64,000 nucleotides of DNA, taken from contig NZ_CAMLDD010000001.1 of NCBI RefSeq assembly GCF_946478785.1, forward strand, positions 310,001 to 374,000. Direction: 5' to 3'. The DNA is from an uncultured Flavobacterium sp. GTDB lineage: Bacteria; Bacteroidota; Bacteroidia; Flavobacteriales; Flavobacteriaceae. The position numbers and the translations under genes are program-made. Position 1 is the first letter of the stretch, and every line of letters begins with the position of its first letter. Positions 26,881-35,077 of the stretch are shown piece by piece. The notes under the pieces are model-generated. The model saw only the letters and a list, made by a program, of their open reading frames with translations, was not told the DNA's origin and searched no databases.

Positions 26881-27836
26881 TGGAAAGTACAACGAAACAA
26901 ACAATTGCAGCTGAATTATTAAAGTATATGGAAACGCACCAACTTTCACAAGCAGGTGTATCAAAAAAAACAGGTGTCAGAAAGGAATACATAAACATTA
27001 TTCTAAAAGAGAATAGCAATTTCATGTACGATGCCGGAAACAATAAACAAGGTTTAATTCCTGCAAGCCATTTTCATGCACTTGCTGAGCTATGTGGTTA
27101 TTCTTTTGAAAAAGTATACTGGGAAACTCAACCAACACCCCAAACAATAGCAATTTTAGCCAATTTAAAAGAAGCAAAGGATCACGGTGTTACAAATGTG
27201 TTCTTTGGTGAAACTGGATGCGGAAAAACGCATACTGTTAATTTGTTTGCTTCAAAAAATCCAAATGACACCTTCGTTGTAACTGTTGGTAGCTCTGACA
27301 ATCTTGGAGATCTTATTGAAAAGATTGTTGATCAAATCAAAATCACAACTGGAAAAACCAAAAGCGCAAAAATTAGAGATATTTCAAAAAAGATGCGTGA
27401 ATTAAAAGCCCAAGGTTACACACCACAATTGGTTTTTGATGAAGCTGAATACATGAAACAACCTGCTTTGTGTGCAATGAAAGAACTGTATGATAATTTA
27501 CAAAATTACTGTTCGATTGTATTGGTTGGTACTGATCAACTTCGTGAGAACCTTGATAAGCTAAGAAAAAGAAACAAAGCAGGTATTCCACAATTTTACA
27601 GACGTATCAAATTTGGAATCCGTGTACTTCCAAACATTGACAGAAGTTTTTCAATTTTTATTCAGGACATCCAAGATAAAAACCTTCAAAAATTCCTTAG
27701 AAAGCATTGTGACAATTATGGAGAGCTTCACGATTGCTTAGTTCCAGCAATGCGAGAAGCCGATAAAAGTCAAGAACCATTAACAGAACAATTAGTTCGA
27801 AAGGTGTTGAATATACATGAAAGCATGTATGTCTAA
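26880..27836 (+). CDS. MuB-type AAA+ ATPase, transposition target selector
   Basis: The 318 residues start with a helix-turn-helix (LSQAGVSKKTGVRKEYINII, 22-41), as in MuB. Then comes an AAA+ core with Walker A GETGCGKT (110-117) and Walker B LVFDEAEY (184-191), and a C-terminal helical domain. MuB binds target DNA as an ATP-dependent filament and recruits the transposase. The start overlaps the transposase stop, and the 3' end overlaps the next ATPase gene by 20 bases. Confidence 0.9.
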   Translation: MESTTKQTIAAELLKYMETHQLSQAGVSKKTGVRKEYINIILKENSNFMYDAGNNKQGLIPASHFHALAELCGYSFEKVYWETQPTPQTIAILANLKEAKDHGVTNVFFGETGCGKTHTVNLFASKNPNDTFVVTVGSSDNLGDLIEKIVDQIKITTGKTKSAKIRDISKKMRELKAQGYTPQLVFDEAEYMKQPALCAMKELYDNLQNYCSIVLVGTDQLRENLDKLRKRNKAGIPQFYRRIKFGIRVLPNIDRSFSIFIQDIQDKNLQKFLRKHCDNYGELHDCLVPAMREADKSQEPLTEQLVRKVLNIHESMYV

Positions 27837-28482
27837 AGTAAAACTTAAAAAGGCTTTAACGGTCGCAAATGTTGTCAATCAAAAAGTAACGCTCATTGAA
27901 TTTTCTGAACATGCCAAAGAACTTTATCAAGCTTTTGGAAATCCTCAAAACAAAGGTATTTGGTTTGTTTGGGGTGGATCTGGATCAGGCAAATCAAGTT
28001 TGATATTGGATATTATAAAAGCATTGTGTAAAGATTTAAAAGCTATTCATAACGAACTGGAAGAAGAACTTGATGACATTGATTTTATAACCAGAATCGA
28101 ACGAAAACAAATGCACGATGTTGAAGATAATTTTCTAACCGCATCTTACAATTATGATCAGCTAAACGAATATTTAGATAGACGTGACAGTGCAAAAGTT
28201 GTGAGTATAAATTCAGCTGGTTACTTCTTTGAAAGCATTCAACAATATTATGACTTCGCCAAAAAGTACAAAGGAAAAAAGATCATAATTATTTCAGGAT
28301 TAGCAAAAGGAAAGAATCCTTTTTCAGATTTAGAATTGAAGATCATGTATGATGCGAATAAGAAGATTTTCTGTGATGGTTATCTCGCTTCATGTAAAGG
28401 TAGGACAATAGGACCAAATGGAGGATCATACATTATTTGGCAGGAAGGATACGACAAATTAAACGGATTAGATTCAAATTAA
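27817..28482 (+). CDS. Additional P-loop ATPase of the transposition module
   Basis: The 221 residues have a clear Walker A WGGSGSGKSSL (about 52-62) and a hydrophobic strand KKIIIISGLAKGKNP (about 151-165) where a Walker B or sensor would lie; no standard DE pair is obvious. It starts at 27817 inside the MuB-like gene, or at a second ATG at 27829. It is not a duplicate of the MuB-like protein. A role in transposition or replication is inferred from position only. Confidence 0.7.
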   Translation: MKACMSKVKLKKALTVANVVNQKVTLIEFSEHAKELYQAFGNPQNKGIWFVWGGSGSGKSSLILDIIKALCKDLKAIHNELEEELDDIDFITRIERKQMHDVEDNFLTASYNYDQLNEYLDRRDSAKVVSINSAGYFFESIQQYYDFAKKYKGKKIIIISGLAKGKNPFSDLELKIMYDANKKIFCDGYLASCKGRTIGPNGGSYIIWQEGYDKLNGLDSN

Positions 28483-28494
28483 AAAAACTAAGTC

Positions 28495-28863
28495 ATGAAT
28501 AACAAAAACAAAATTATCGATCATTTACAATTAACATCAGAGCAATATGATGAAAGATTATTTCAAATATTTTGGTGTTGGTGTCAAAAGTTTGGCAAAA
28601 CTACAAATCATTCACAGCAGTTATTAGCCAATCATGGAATAGCAAAATGGTGGCATACCGAGTATGAAAAAATAGAAGCAAAGTTTATTGAAGCAATACC
28701 GTATTTACCGCTTCATACAAACAATTTAGAATATCATTATTTCGGCTTTATAGATCAAATGAATACAATTTATCCTAAACCTTTAATAGATGCCATTTCG
28801 GCAAGTGTAAAAAAAGAAGAAATCAAAATAATTAAACAGCTCCCGACTTACTATGCGAACTAA
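28495..28863 (+). CDS. Hypothetical early phage protein
   Basis: This encodes 122 residues, Trp- and His-rich (FQIFWCWCQKFG, GIAKWWHTEYEKIE), with no signal peptide or membrane helix. I recognise no domain. It lies 12 bp after the second ATPase and overlaps the next small gene by 11 bases, so it is part of the same early operon. Confidence 0.65.
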   Translation: MNNKNKIIDHLQLTSEQYDERLFQIFWCWCQKFGKTTNHSQQLLANHGIAKWWHTEYEKIEAKFIEAIPYLPLHTNNLEYHYFGFIDQMNTIYPKPLIDAISASVKKEEIKIIKQLPTYYAN

Positions 28864-28993
28864 AACCCAACTAAAAAATAAAAAAACCGAATTAGAACAA
28901 TGGCTAACGGATAATCCAAGCCATGCAGACAGAAGTAAAATTCAATCTGATTTAAATAATGTTATTAAGGAACTCATAGAAAAAGAAAAATGA
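28853..28993 (+). CDS. Small basic phage protein, 46 residues
   Basis: The ATG at 28853 overlaps the end of the upstream gene by 11 bases, and the stop TGA overlaps the next ATG (ATGA at 28990). The product starts MRTKTQLKNKKTELEQWLTD and is almost wholly charged and helical, ending IKELIEKEK; a short coiled coil is likely. The overlaps on both sides are strong evidence that it is a real, translationally coupled gene. Confidence 0.65.
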   Translation: MRTKTQLKNKKTELEQWLTDNPSHADRSKIQSDLNNVIKELIEKEK

Positions 28994-29322
28994 TAAACTC
29001 AACCATTACCGAAAAAGAAGCTCAGAACCGCTTAGATTTCTTGAACATTATAAACTCCTTTTTGTTTGAAGATGTACCAGTTAAAGTTAGAGATGAAACC
29101 CAGTATAGAAAGCGAAACATCCTTACAGATGGCGAAAAAATTTGCGTAAGTCAGGAGCGGGCTGCGATAAGGGATTTTCTCTCTTATAGAAAAGGAGAAA
29201 TCGACAAAAACCAAGTGCGTCAATATACGGTTTCAGCAAAAATTGAAGAAAAAATAAACACTTGTGTAATTATTATCAAGCAAACCAACTGGCTGGAAAC
29301 CTTAAAAAGAAGACAATATTAA
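28990..29322 (+). CDS. Hypothetical early phage protein
   Basis: This encodes 110 residues without signal or membrane segment. The central part is basic and helical (QYRKRNILTDGEKICVSQERAAIRDF). It begins in an ATGA overlap with the 46-residue gene. Function not recognised; the position between the transposition genes and DUF3164 is that of small early accessory genes in transposable phages. Confidence 0.6.
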   Translation: MINSTITEKEAQNRLDFLNIINSFLFEDVPVKVRDETQYRKRNILTDGEKICVSQERAAIRDFLSYRKGEIDKNQVRQYTVSAKIEEKINTCVIIIKQTNWLETLKRRQY

Positions 29323-29344
29323 TTAACAACAAAATATAAAAATT

Positions 29345-30070
29345 ATGAATACACAAACACCAGTACAACCAGATTTAACCAAGTTTTCAGCAAAAGAACT
29401 AAAAGATGCTTTGGCAAAAGTTGAATCAAAAAAAGAAAATGACCGTCAAGCTTACAAAGATTTAGTAGAGCAAACTGTACCCAAAGTAATATTTACACTT
29501 TGTGCAGCTTCAGAACAAATTTCGAATGCCAAAACAGTTGCTTTCAAATATTTTGAGGATATACTGAACTTAAAAGCCGATGTGTACGGAATAAAAGACA
29601 AACAGCAATCACATACTTTTTCTTGTGAAGGTGCCGAAATAACAATTGGGTTCAGGGTAAATGATGGATGGGATGACACCGCCAACACCGGAATCGCCAA
29701 AGTTGAGAAATTCATAAGTTCATTAGCTACAGATGATAAAACATCAGCATTAGTGAGAATTGTTTTTAACCTCTTGAAAAAAGATGCTAAAGGAAATTTA
29801 AAAGGATCAAGAGTTCTGGAGCTTCAAAAACTTACCAAGGAGTTCAACAATGAAGAATTTACAGATGGTGTAAATATCATAGCCGAATCATACAAGCCAG
29901 TTCGTTCGGTTTGGTACATCGAAGCTGCTTTAGTTAGTGATGATGGTACAAAAACGCCAATACCACTTTCAGCAAGCTCTGTAGATTTTTCACAAGGATA
30001 CAAATTTGATTTTAACAGCAATGAAAAACACAATAATAGTGCTACTGGTGATACTGCTGCTACAGCTTAA
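29345..30070 (+). CDS. DUF3164 family protein
   Basis: The 241 residues match the DUF3164 family of transposable phages, with the central strand-rich segment TFSCEGAEITIGFRVNDGWDD and the AEKFISSLATD-like helix VEKFISSLATDDKTSALVRI. The first 30 residues are helical and charged. Family members are encoded between the transposition and GemA genes, often near a Gam homologue; the function is not known. The last 50 bases overlap a short membrane-protein frame. Confidence 0.82.
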   Translation: MNTQTPVQPDLTKFSAKELKDALAKVESKKENDRQAYKDLVEQTVPKVIFTLCAASEQISNAKTVAFKYFEDILNLKADVYGIKDKQQSHTFSCEGAEITIGFRVNDGWDDTANTGIAKVEKFISSLATDDKTSALVRIVFNLLKKDAKGNLKGSRVLELQKLTKEFNNEEFTDGVNIIAESYKPVRSVWYIEAALVSDDGTKTPIPLSASSVDFSQGYKFDFNSNEKHNNSATGDTAATA

Positions 30071-30152
30071 CAGAAAAGATATAGCCTCTTATATCGAATG
30101 GCTTCAATTTAGGATCAGAACGCTTTATAAACAGCATAAAAACAACCTTTAA
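30021..30152 (+). CDS. Candidate 43-residue membrane peptide overlapping DUF3164
   Basis: An ATG at 30021, in a different frame from DUF3164, opens MKNTIIVLLVILLLQLNRKD, a strong hydrophobic helix, and continues 27 bp to 30150-30152 beyond the upstream gene's end. The tail is basic (FRIRTLYKQHKNNL), so a single-span protein with a cytosolic C-terminus is expected. It fills most of the gap to the next gene. Support is compositional only, so it may be spurious. Confidence 0.45.
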   Translation: MKNTIIVLLVILLLQLNRKDIASYIEWLQFRIRTLYKQHKNNL

Positions 30153-30164
30153 TATTAAATAAAA

Positions 30165-30359
30165 ATGAGTAAAAATTCAACAAACAATGGCGGAATCGGA
30201 TTCGCAGGATTATTGACAATTGTCTTCATCACATTAAAATTAACGCATTACATCGATTGGTCTTGGTGGTGGGTTTTAGCTCCTATTTGGATCGGTGTGG
30301 CGGTATTTATTGCTGTTATTGTTATAGTATTATTAATCGCTGTTATTTTCAGTAAATAA
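30165..30359 (+). CDS. Two-helix membrane protein (Fragile-X-F-like small phage protein)
   Basis: The 64 residues form two membrane helices separated by YIDWSWWWVLAPIW. The pattern GFAGLLTIVFITLKLTHYIDWSW is typical of short phage proteins that databases name transmembrane Fragile-X-F protein after a eukaryotic relative. Role unknown; possible functions are superinfection exclusion or envelope modification in early infection. Confidence 0.7.
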   Translation: MSKNSTNNGGIGFAGLLTIVFITLKLTHYIDWSWWWVLAPIWIGVAVFIAVIVIVLLIAVIFSK

Positions 30360-30451
30360 GAAGTTTTTATACCGGACATGATCAATATTTTATGTCCGGT
30401 AAAGTATCATCACAATCCGTAATAATTGAAATTATTACACAAATCAATCAT

Positions 30452-30895
30452 ATGGACAATTCAAATACAACAATAGTAACAATGGCGACATCATATCAAA
30501 AACGATTAATTGCCATTAATACACCCAATAAAGACACTAAAGAAGAATGGGTACAATGGGCGACAGCTGATGTCAAAAAGATTTCTACAAATGATTTGAC
30601 ATTCGACCAGGCGAATATGATTTTAAAACAGCTTGGACAGAAAGAACATGTGAAAAATCTTTGGTCAACTTTTGACAAAAACAACGCTCAGCATATGTCA
30701 ATTTTAGCAATTATGAGAACCGCACAATGGACTAAAAAAATTGACGGAAAAGAGGTCGCAGATCTTGACGTGTTAGATCATTTTTTGAAAACAAAATCAC
30801 CTGTCAAAAAGCCGTTGAAGAAAATGACATACGAAGAAACAAGCAAAGTTATTCACGCACTAAACAAATCAGTAAAATGGATATTCAGCAAATAG
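30452..30895 (+). CDS. GemA/gp16-like early regulatory protein
   Basis: From the ATG at 30452 (147 residues; an earlier in-frame ATG at 30392 and a later one at 30482 are alternatives). The C-terminal part LDHFLKTKSPVKKPLKKMTYEETSKVIHAL fits the DUF1018 (GemA, Mu gp16) family of transposable phages, which modulates early-middle gene expression and host gyrase-related genes in Mu. The last 19 bases overlap the next gene. Confidence 0.65.
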   Translation: MDNSNTTIVTMATSYQKRLIAINTPNKDTKEEWVQWATADVKKISTNDLTFDQANMILKQLGQKEHVKNLWSTFDKNNAQHMSILAIMRTAQWTKKIDGKEVADLDVLDHFLKTKSPVKKPLKKMTYEETSKVIHALNKSVKWIFSK

Positions 30896-31125
30896 AAGAA
30901 ATTAGAAACTCACTTTACTGGCTTATGTTTTTTTGTTTTGGAGCTGGGTTCATGTTTGCGTTTTCGATTTGGTATTTAATACTACGAAAAAAACCACAAG
31001 AAGACCCAAAACCGCAATTTATACAAGAGCTTCAAGACTTGCATTGTTTCGAATGTGAAATGGAAATGCGAGTCAAAGAAAAAAACGGATGTCTTTATTG
31101 TGCCAATTGCGGATTACGTCACTAA
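30877..31125 (+). CDS. Membrane-anchored zinc-ribbon protein
   Basis: The 82 residues hold one N-terminal membrane helix (YWLMFFCFGAGFMFAFSIWYLIL) followed by a Pro-rich linker and a zinc ribbon CFEC...CLYCANC. The ribbon should face the cytosol. Its stop overlaps the next ATG (TAATG). Function unknown. Confidence 0.65.
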   Translation: MDIQQIEEIRNSLYWLMFFCFGAGFMFAFSIWYLILRKKPQEDPKPQFIQELQDLHCFECEMEMRVKEKNGCLYCANCGLRH

Positions 31126-31268
31126 TGGAAAATTACAGCATCACCGAAGTTTGTCCGCATGACATAGCTTATATCAAAGTATTAGATGCTGTTTGCGGAT
31201 GTGAAACTACAGTACTCACCTGCACCGCTTGTGGTGAAGAATTAGAAAAACTTAAAACCGAATGTTAA
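31125..31268 (+). CDS. Small Cys-rich protein, 47 residues
   Basis: The ATG overlaps the stop of the zinc-ribbon gene (TAATG at 31123-31127). The product starts MENYSITEVCPHDIAYIKVL and contains CGCETTVLTCTACG, enough Cys and His for one zinc site. It ends 1 bp before the next ATG. The overlap, packing and Cys pattern support a genuine gene. Confidence 0.65.
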   Translation: MENYSITEVCPHDIAYIKVLDAVCGCETTVLTCTACGEELEKLKTEC

Positions 31269-31269
31269 G

Positions 31270-31500
31270 ATGGCAAAAATTCAAAAAATAATAACTGAAT
31301 GTCACGATTGTGAATTTTGTAAAAAGTTTCAGTATGTGCGAAACGATTATACTCACGCTTATATATGCACTTTCGAGGCAGACGAAAACGCTCCAAAACA
31401 CACACCTTTTTTACTTGACCTGATTGAATCAAAAGGCAGTAGTAAATTAGATATACCTGCAAATTGTCCACTGGAAGACTATAAACCAATAGAACCATGA
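31270..31500 (+). CDS. Small Cys-rich phage protein
   Basis: The 76 residues carry CHDCEFC near the N-terminus and further Cys residues in YICTFEAD and ANCPLED, a probable metal site. This is the third Cys-rich product in a row. The stop overlaps the next ATG (ATGA at 31497). Function not recognised. Confidence 0.65.
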   Translation: MAKIQKIITECHDCEFCKKFQYVRNDYTHAYICTFEADENAPKHTPFLLDLIESKGSSKLDIPANCPLEDYKPIEP

Positions 31501-31832
31501 AAGTAAACCTTAAAATCACACCATCGCATTTAAACGCATTGGTGCATCACTTTCCAAAACCACCATACCCGCCCGAAAAATCACGTGAAATAAGAGTTGC
31601 CAGATCGGTTTTGGACAAAGTGATCATCAAGTTCGAAAAGAAACAAATTGAGCATAGCAGGCAAACAGCAACGCTTTTTACCAAGCCAAAAAAGATGGCG
31701 TTTAGTCTGGAATATTTTGAAGCTCATTATCTGGAAAAATTCATTTTATCAGTAGAAGATTTCCCGATGAGTGAATACAACAGAAACGTACTCCGGCTTA
31801 TTAAAACAAATATAAATCAACAATTAGTGTAA
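31497..31832 (+). CDS. Hypothetical phage protein
   Basis: This encodes 111 basic residues, largely helical, with no membrane segment or known motif. It overlaps its upstream neighbour by ATGA and its downstream neighbour by TAATG, so it is translated as part of the early polycistronic unit. Confidence 0.6.
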   Translation: MKVNLKITPSHLNALVHHFPKPPYPPEKSREIRVARSVLDKVIIKFEKKQIEHSRQTATLFTKPKKMAFSLEYFEAHYLEKFILSVEDFPMSEYNRNVLRLIKTNINQQLV

Positions 31833-31972
31833 TGAGACTTTATAAAAAACCTAAAAAACCAACTCTAAAAGCCGAAAGCATTTTTGATAACAATAAGCGA
31901 TTAAGGCAAGAGGCCAGACAAATTTCACAAACTTTTATTCACACCAAACCAGTTAAATACCTTTTAAAATGA
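31832..31972 (+). CDS. Small very basic protein, 46 residues
   Basis: The ATG overlaps the upstream stop (TAATG) and the TGA overlaps the next ATG (ATGA at 31969). The product begins MRLYKKPKKPTLKAESIFDN and ends TKPVKYLLK; about a third of its residues are Lys or Arg, so nucleic-acid binding is possible. Overlaps at both ends argue for a real gene. Confidence 0.6.
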   Translation: MRLYKKPKKPTLKAESIFDNNKRLRQEARQISQTFIHTKPVKYLLK

Positions 31973-32316
31973 AAAAGAAAATATACATAGCCGGAAAAGT
32001 AACTGGCGAAGATCAAAAACAATGCATTGAAAAATTTCAAAAAGCAAAAGAGCTTATTGAAAAAAGGGGAGATGAAGCAGTCAATCCAATTGAAGTGGTT
32101 GGAGATTGGACTGCTACTTGGGATGAAGCAATGAAAAAATGTTTAAAAGCATTAATAGATTGTGAAGCGATAATGTTACTTGAAGATTGGAATCTTAGTA
32201 GAGGTGCTAAAATTGAATTTAGATTAGCTCTTGAATTGAACCTAACTATTATTTATAATGGAACAAGTCCAATGGAAATACCCATTTTTAAGACCAATAG
32301 TAGATACAGTAGTTAA
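31969..32316 (+). CDS. DUF4406 nucleoside 2-deoxyribosyltransferase-like protein
   Basis: The 115 residues begin with the family strand MKKKIYIAGKVTG and contain GDEAVNPIEVVG, CLKALIDCEAIMLLEDWNLSRGAKIEFRLAL, the pattern of DUF4406. The fold is related to nucleoside 2-deoxyribosyltransferases, with the acidic residue in the GAKIEF segment near where the family nucleophile lies. In phages it may act on nucleotides or nucleotide signals; this is not shown here. Confidence 0.75.
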   Translation: MKKKIYIAGKVTGEDQKQCIEKFQKAKELIEKRGDEAVNPIEVVGDWTATWDEAMKKCLKALIDCEAIMLLEDWNLSRGAKIEFRLALELNLTIIYNGTSPMEIPIFKTNSRYSS

Positions 32317-32317
32317 A

Positions 32318-32752
32318 ATGAGCCTCGTTAGAACATACACCGTAAAAATGCAATCGGGCGATATATGGCAGTTTAAATACAATTTAAACGGGGTTTTAAT
32401 CTTCTTTAATGTTCTGGAAGGAAACCTAACTTCAAAACAGGAAAAGTTTCTTTATCTGGATGGAAAATTCCCTTGGAAAGAAGATCATATAAAAGCATGG
32501 TCAAAAAATTACAAAACAACTACTGTTGAAGTTGGAGAGCCTGATCTTTCTTTTGCTGCATTTATGAAGATTTATCCATATAACCCATTGTCAAAGAAAA
32601 AACTTGCAGCTGCTAGATTTGTGAAATTGACCGAAGCCCAAAAAGTCAGGCTTTTTTTGAAAACACCTGAATTTATAAAAGAAAAAAATAAACAAAACTC
32701 ACCTTTTCCTTATGCTGAAGTTTACATTAATCAGGGCTGGTGGGATCAATAA
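32318..32752 (+). CDS. Hypothetical phage protein
   Basis: From the ATG at 32318, 1 bp after the previous stop, it encodes 144 residues. An upstream in-frame start would overlap the DUF4406 gene by 59 bases and looks less likely. The body is mixed alpha/beta with an N-terminal strand pair (TYTVKMQSGDIWQFKYNLNGVLIFF). There is no recognisable motif. It precedes the cytosine methyltransferase by 17 bp. Confidence 0.55.
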   Translation: MSLVRTYTVKMQSGDIWQFKYNLNGVLIFFNVLEGNLTSKQEKFLYLDGKFPWKEDHIKAWSKNYKTTTVEVGEPDLSFAAFMKIYPYNPLSKKKLAAARFVKLTEAQKVRLFLKTPEFIKEKNKQNSPFPYAEVYINQGWWDQ

Positions 32753-32769
32753 TTAACAACTATTAATAT

Positions 32770-33669
32770 ATGAATTTAAAATCTTACTTCTCTGGTGGAG
32801 GTCTTTTTGATATTGGAATCAGTATGGCAGGAATTGATATTACCGAATCTTTTGAACTGGATGAAACTTGTTGTAAAGTTCAGAAAAGAAATTTTAGCCA
32901 TAAAGTGACTTGTATTGATCTAAAGGAAAAATTAGTTGTTTCAGATCTTGAAACCGATGTTATGGTTTTTACATATCCATGCACAAAATATAGTACTATT
33001 TCAGACATACATGGTACAAGAACAGGTGATGAACTTTTTTTACATGCTTTTCGTCACATGGCAATAGCTCTTCCAGAGGTCTTTGTAATTGAAAATGTTC
33101 CGGGCATGAAAGCCTTTCCCGTAGTTATGGAAGCAATGACAAAATTGCCTGGTTATTATGTTACGACCTTTTGCCCTATTAAAAGTGAAATTTGGCTACC
33201 ACAAAAGAGGAATCGATTAATAATTATTGGTAGTAAAAGGTCATTTAATTGGCGTGAACCAGAGAAAAAAGGTAATAGTGTGAAGCTAAAAGATATTATC
33301 GAAAAGAACCCAAAGGTTACATTACCAAATGCTATATATCAAAGAATGAATGGAGTTTACAGGGATTTACCAATTATATCAAATCCTAAAAAAGATGATA
33401 TTGCTCCAGCTGCACTTGCTCATTATGCTAAAGATAAATCAACAAGATTATTGGTAGATAAAAAATTCCCAATGGGTGTCCGACCTTATTCAGTTAGAGA
33501 GTTTGCAAGATTACAGGGTGTACCTGATAGCTTTCAGTTTAATTGCTCAGATACTGCTGCTTATACAATGATCGGTAACGGTGTTTCTTGTCCGGTTGGT
33601 TTATGGGTCGGAACTGAATTAAAAAGATATTTTCAAATAAATAATAAGAAAAATGATACTAGGATTTAG
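32770..33669 (+). CDS. Orphan DNA cytosine-5 methyltransferase
   Basis: The 299 residues carry the C5 methyltransferase motifs in order: I (YFSGGGLFDIGISMAG, 6-21), IV with the catalytic Cys71 in TYPCTKYS, VI ENVPG (108-112), VIII QKRNRL (145-150), IX RPYSVREFARLQGVP and X IGNGVSCPV. The target-recognition region between VIII and IX is short. No restriction endonuclease is nearby, so it probably protects phage DNA from host restriction or marks it. Its 3' end overlaps the next gene by 17 bases. Confidence 0.9.
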   Translation: MNLKSYFSGGGLFDIGISMAGIDITESFELDETCCKVQKRNFSHKVTCIDLKEKLVVSDLETDVMVFTYPCTKYSTISDIHGTRTGDELFLHAFRHMAIALPEVFVIENVPGMKAFPVVMEAMTKLPGYYVTTFCPIKSEIWLPQKRNRLIIIGSKRSFNWREPEKKGNSVKLKDIIEKNPKVTLPNAIYQRMNGVYRDLPIISNPKKDDIAPAALAHYAKDKSTRLLVDKKFPMGVRPYSVREFARLQGVPDSFQFNCSDTAAYTMIGNGVSCPVGLWVGTELKRYFQINNKKNDTRI

Positions 33670-34183
33670 CACACAATTAAACGGAAAGCCTACCCATTTT
33701 GTAGAAAAGATCTGGAAAGGTTTAAAAAACAATATTACAAAAGAATTATACTTTAAAATATTACAATACAATAATTACGAGTTAACTACAAAACAATACC
33801 CTGTAGATATAGATATTTATGAAAAGGTTTTACCAAAACTCCACACTTTCCGGGAAGATCCAAAAGATCGTTGGAAAGCCGGAATGAAGATTGATTTTTT
33901 TATCAATGTTCGTAAAAAAAATATGTTTCGATTTGCTCCGGTTCTGCCAGTGGTCAGCATTCAAAAAGTTAGCATTGAATGGAGACCGTCAAGTTATCCA
34001 AAATTGAAACCCTTAGTTTGGATTGATGACAAAATATTTTACGATCATCATTTTGATTTTGGAAAAGTCAAAATGTTAGAATTGGCTCACAATGATGGTT
34101 TCGATTCTATAGAAGATTTCTTCGTTTACTTCAAAGAAGATTTTACTGGAAAAATTATTCACTGGACTGATTTAAAATACTAA
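33653..34183 (+). CDS. Hypothetical protein, possibly ASCH/PUA-like
   Basis: The 176 residues are beta-rich; DRWKAGMKIDFFINVRKKNMFRF followed by VVSIQKVSIEW and a C-terminal LAHNDGFDSIEDFFVYFKEDFTGKIIHWTDL give the layout of ASCH/PUA-type domains, which bind modified bases or RNA. The fit is by eye and not secure. Overlap with the cytosine methyltransferase gene suggests linked function, for instance reading or regulating the modified DNA. Confidence 0.6.
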   Translation: MILGFSTQLNGKPTHFVEKIWKGLKNNITKELYFKILQYNNYELTTKQYPVDIDIYEKVLPKLHTFREDPKDRWKAGMKIDFFINVRKKNMFRFAPVLPVVSIQKVSIEWRPSSYPKLKPLVWIDDKIFYDHHFDFGKVKMLELAHNDGFDSIEDFFVYFKEDFTGKIIHWTDLKY

Positions 34184-34189
34184 AAAATT

Positions 34190-34411
34190 ATGAGAACAAT
34201 TATACTACTGCTTATTGCATTTCTTTGGATGTCTTGCAGATCATACTTTATTACAAACTATAAAATCGTTACCCAAAAGCGTAATTACTACACAAACAAC
34301 TACAGTTATGTAAATGATTCGATTGTCTTTTATGAAACTAAAAGGGACGGATCTCCAAAATGCTATTATACCATTCCTTTTAAAGGTTCTGAAATTATTC
34401 CAGCGAAATAA
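34190..34411 (+). CDS. Small lipoprotein encoded by the prophage
   Basis: The 73 residues start with a short hydrophobic signal ending WMSC (Cys about 16) followed by a Tyr/Asn-rich beta stretch. A lipoprotein signal on a phage early-region product suggests an envelope role such as blocking superinfection. Function not known. Confidence 0.55.
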   Translation: MRTIILLLIAFLWMSCRSYFITNYKIVTQKRNYYTNNYSYVNDSIVFYETKRDGSPKCYYTIPFKGSEIIPAK

Positions 34412-34430
34412 ATATCAATAAGATTTTAGC

Positions 34431-34438
34431 TATATTTG
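34431..34438 (+). promoter_or_regulatory. Putative -7 promoter box
   Basis: TATATTTG stands 20 bp before the ATG at 34458 in the longest gap (46 bp) of this gene run. No TTTG is seen at the -33 position. It may start a separate transcript for 34458-35885. Confidence 0.45.
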
Positions 34439-34457
34439 AATCAAATATTTTTACATT

Positions 34458-34772
34458 ATGGAAATAGAAATAACGGAAATTGTTAAAAACGTCAAAGTTA
34501 TCGATGTTGAATTACCTTATTATTACAAACATGATTTGTTCGCTGAATACGGTGAAAGTATTATTTACGGAAAAATAGAAGCAACAAAAGAAACCAGCAT
34601 TCACGAATCTGAAACTCCTGAAGGTGGGAAAAAATACGAAATTGAAATAGAGGAGTATGATTCAATTAAAAACTCAGGGTTAGCTTCATATTTTAACCCA
34701 GAATTTAAATCAACAGTAAATGAATATGAAGCAGCGAAGCAACGTGTTTCATTATTTTTGAAGCTTTTTTGA
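34458..34772 (+). CDS. Hypothetical phage protein
   Basis: This encodes 104 acidic residues beginning with beta strands (MEIEITEIVKNVKVIDVELPYYYKHD), without signal or membrane helix. It follows its own TATATTTG box. No family recognised. Confidence 0.55.
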   Translation: MEIEITEIVKNVKVIDVELPYYYKHDLFAEYGESIIYGKIEATKETSIHESETPEGGKKYEIEIEEYDSIKNSGLASYFNPEFKSTVNEYEAAKQRVSLFLKLF

Positions 34773-34775
34773 CAA

Positions 34776-35060
34776 ATGATCACCGATTTAGAACAGAGTA
34801 AAATTGAAAGCATTTTATTCCATATAGTGCCAAAAGCCCTCAGACCTGTACAGTTTTATGATGCGACACAGGAGTTTAGAGCTGATGTAATTATTGGCTT
34901 ACCAAGCAAACAAAGAGGTTTTTACGATGTGCTTTATATGGATATTGAAAATATAACACCTTGGCAATTAAAAACGTTTGATAGAAGGGTTAAAAAAGAG
35001 CTTCCAGCAAAAGCATTTACAGAACAGTACGGAAATATAACACGTTTAGGATTTAAATAA
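34776..35060 (+). CDS. Hypothetical phage protein
   Basis: This encodes 94 residues, mixed alpha/beta (FRADVIIGLPSKQRGFYDVLYMDIENITPWQLKTFDRR). The spacing is 3 bp from the upstream gene, pointing to one transcript. No motif or family recognised. Confidence 0.55.
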   Translation: MITDLEQSKIESILFHIVPKALRPVQFYDATQEFRADVIIGLPSKQRGFYDVLYMDIENITPWQLKTFDRRVKKELPAKAFTEQYGNITRLGFK

Positions 35061-35077
35061 TTATTAAAATGTAAGAT

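Noticed and set aside
29452..30033. Long antisense frames opposite DUF3164 and similar frames opposite many other genes
   Set aside because: They mirror well-supported genes on the other strand and have no motifs or overlaps suggesting translation.
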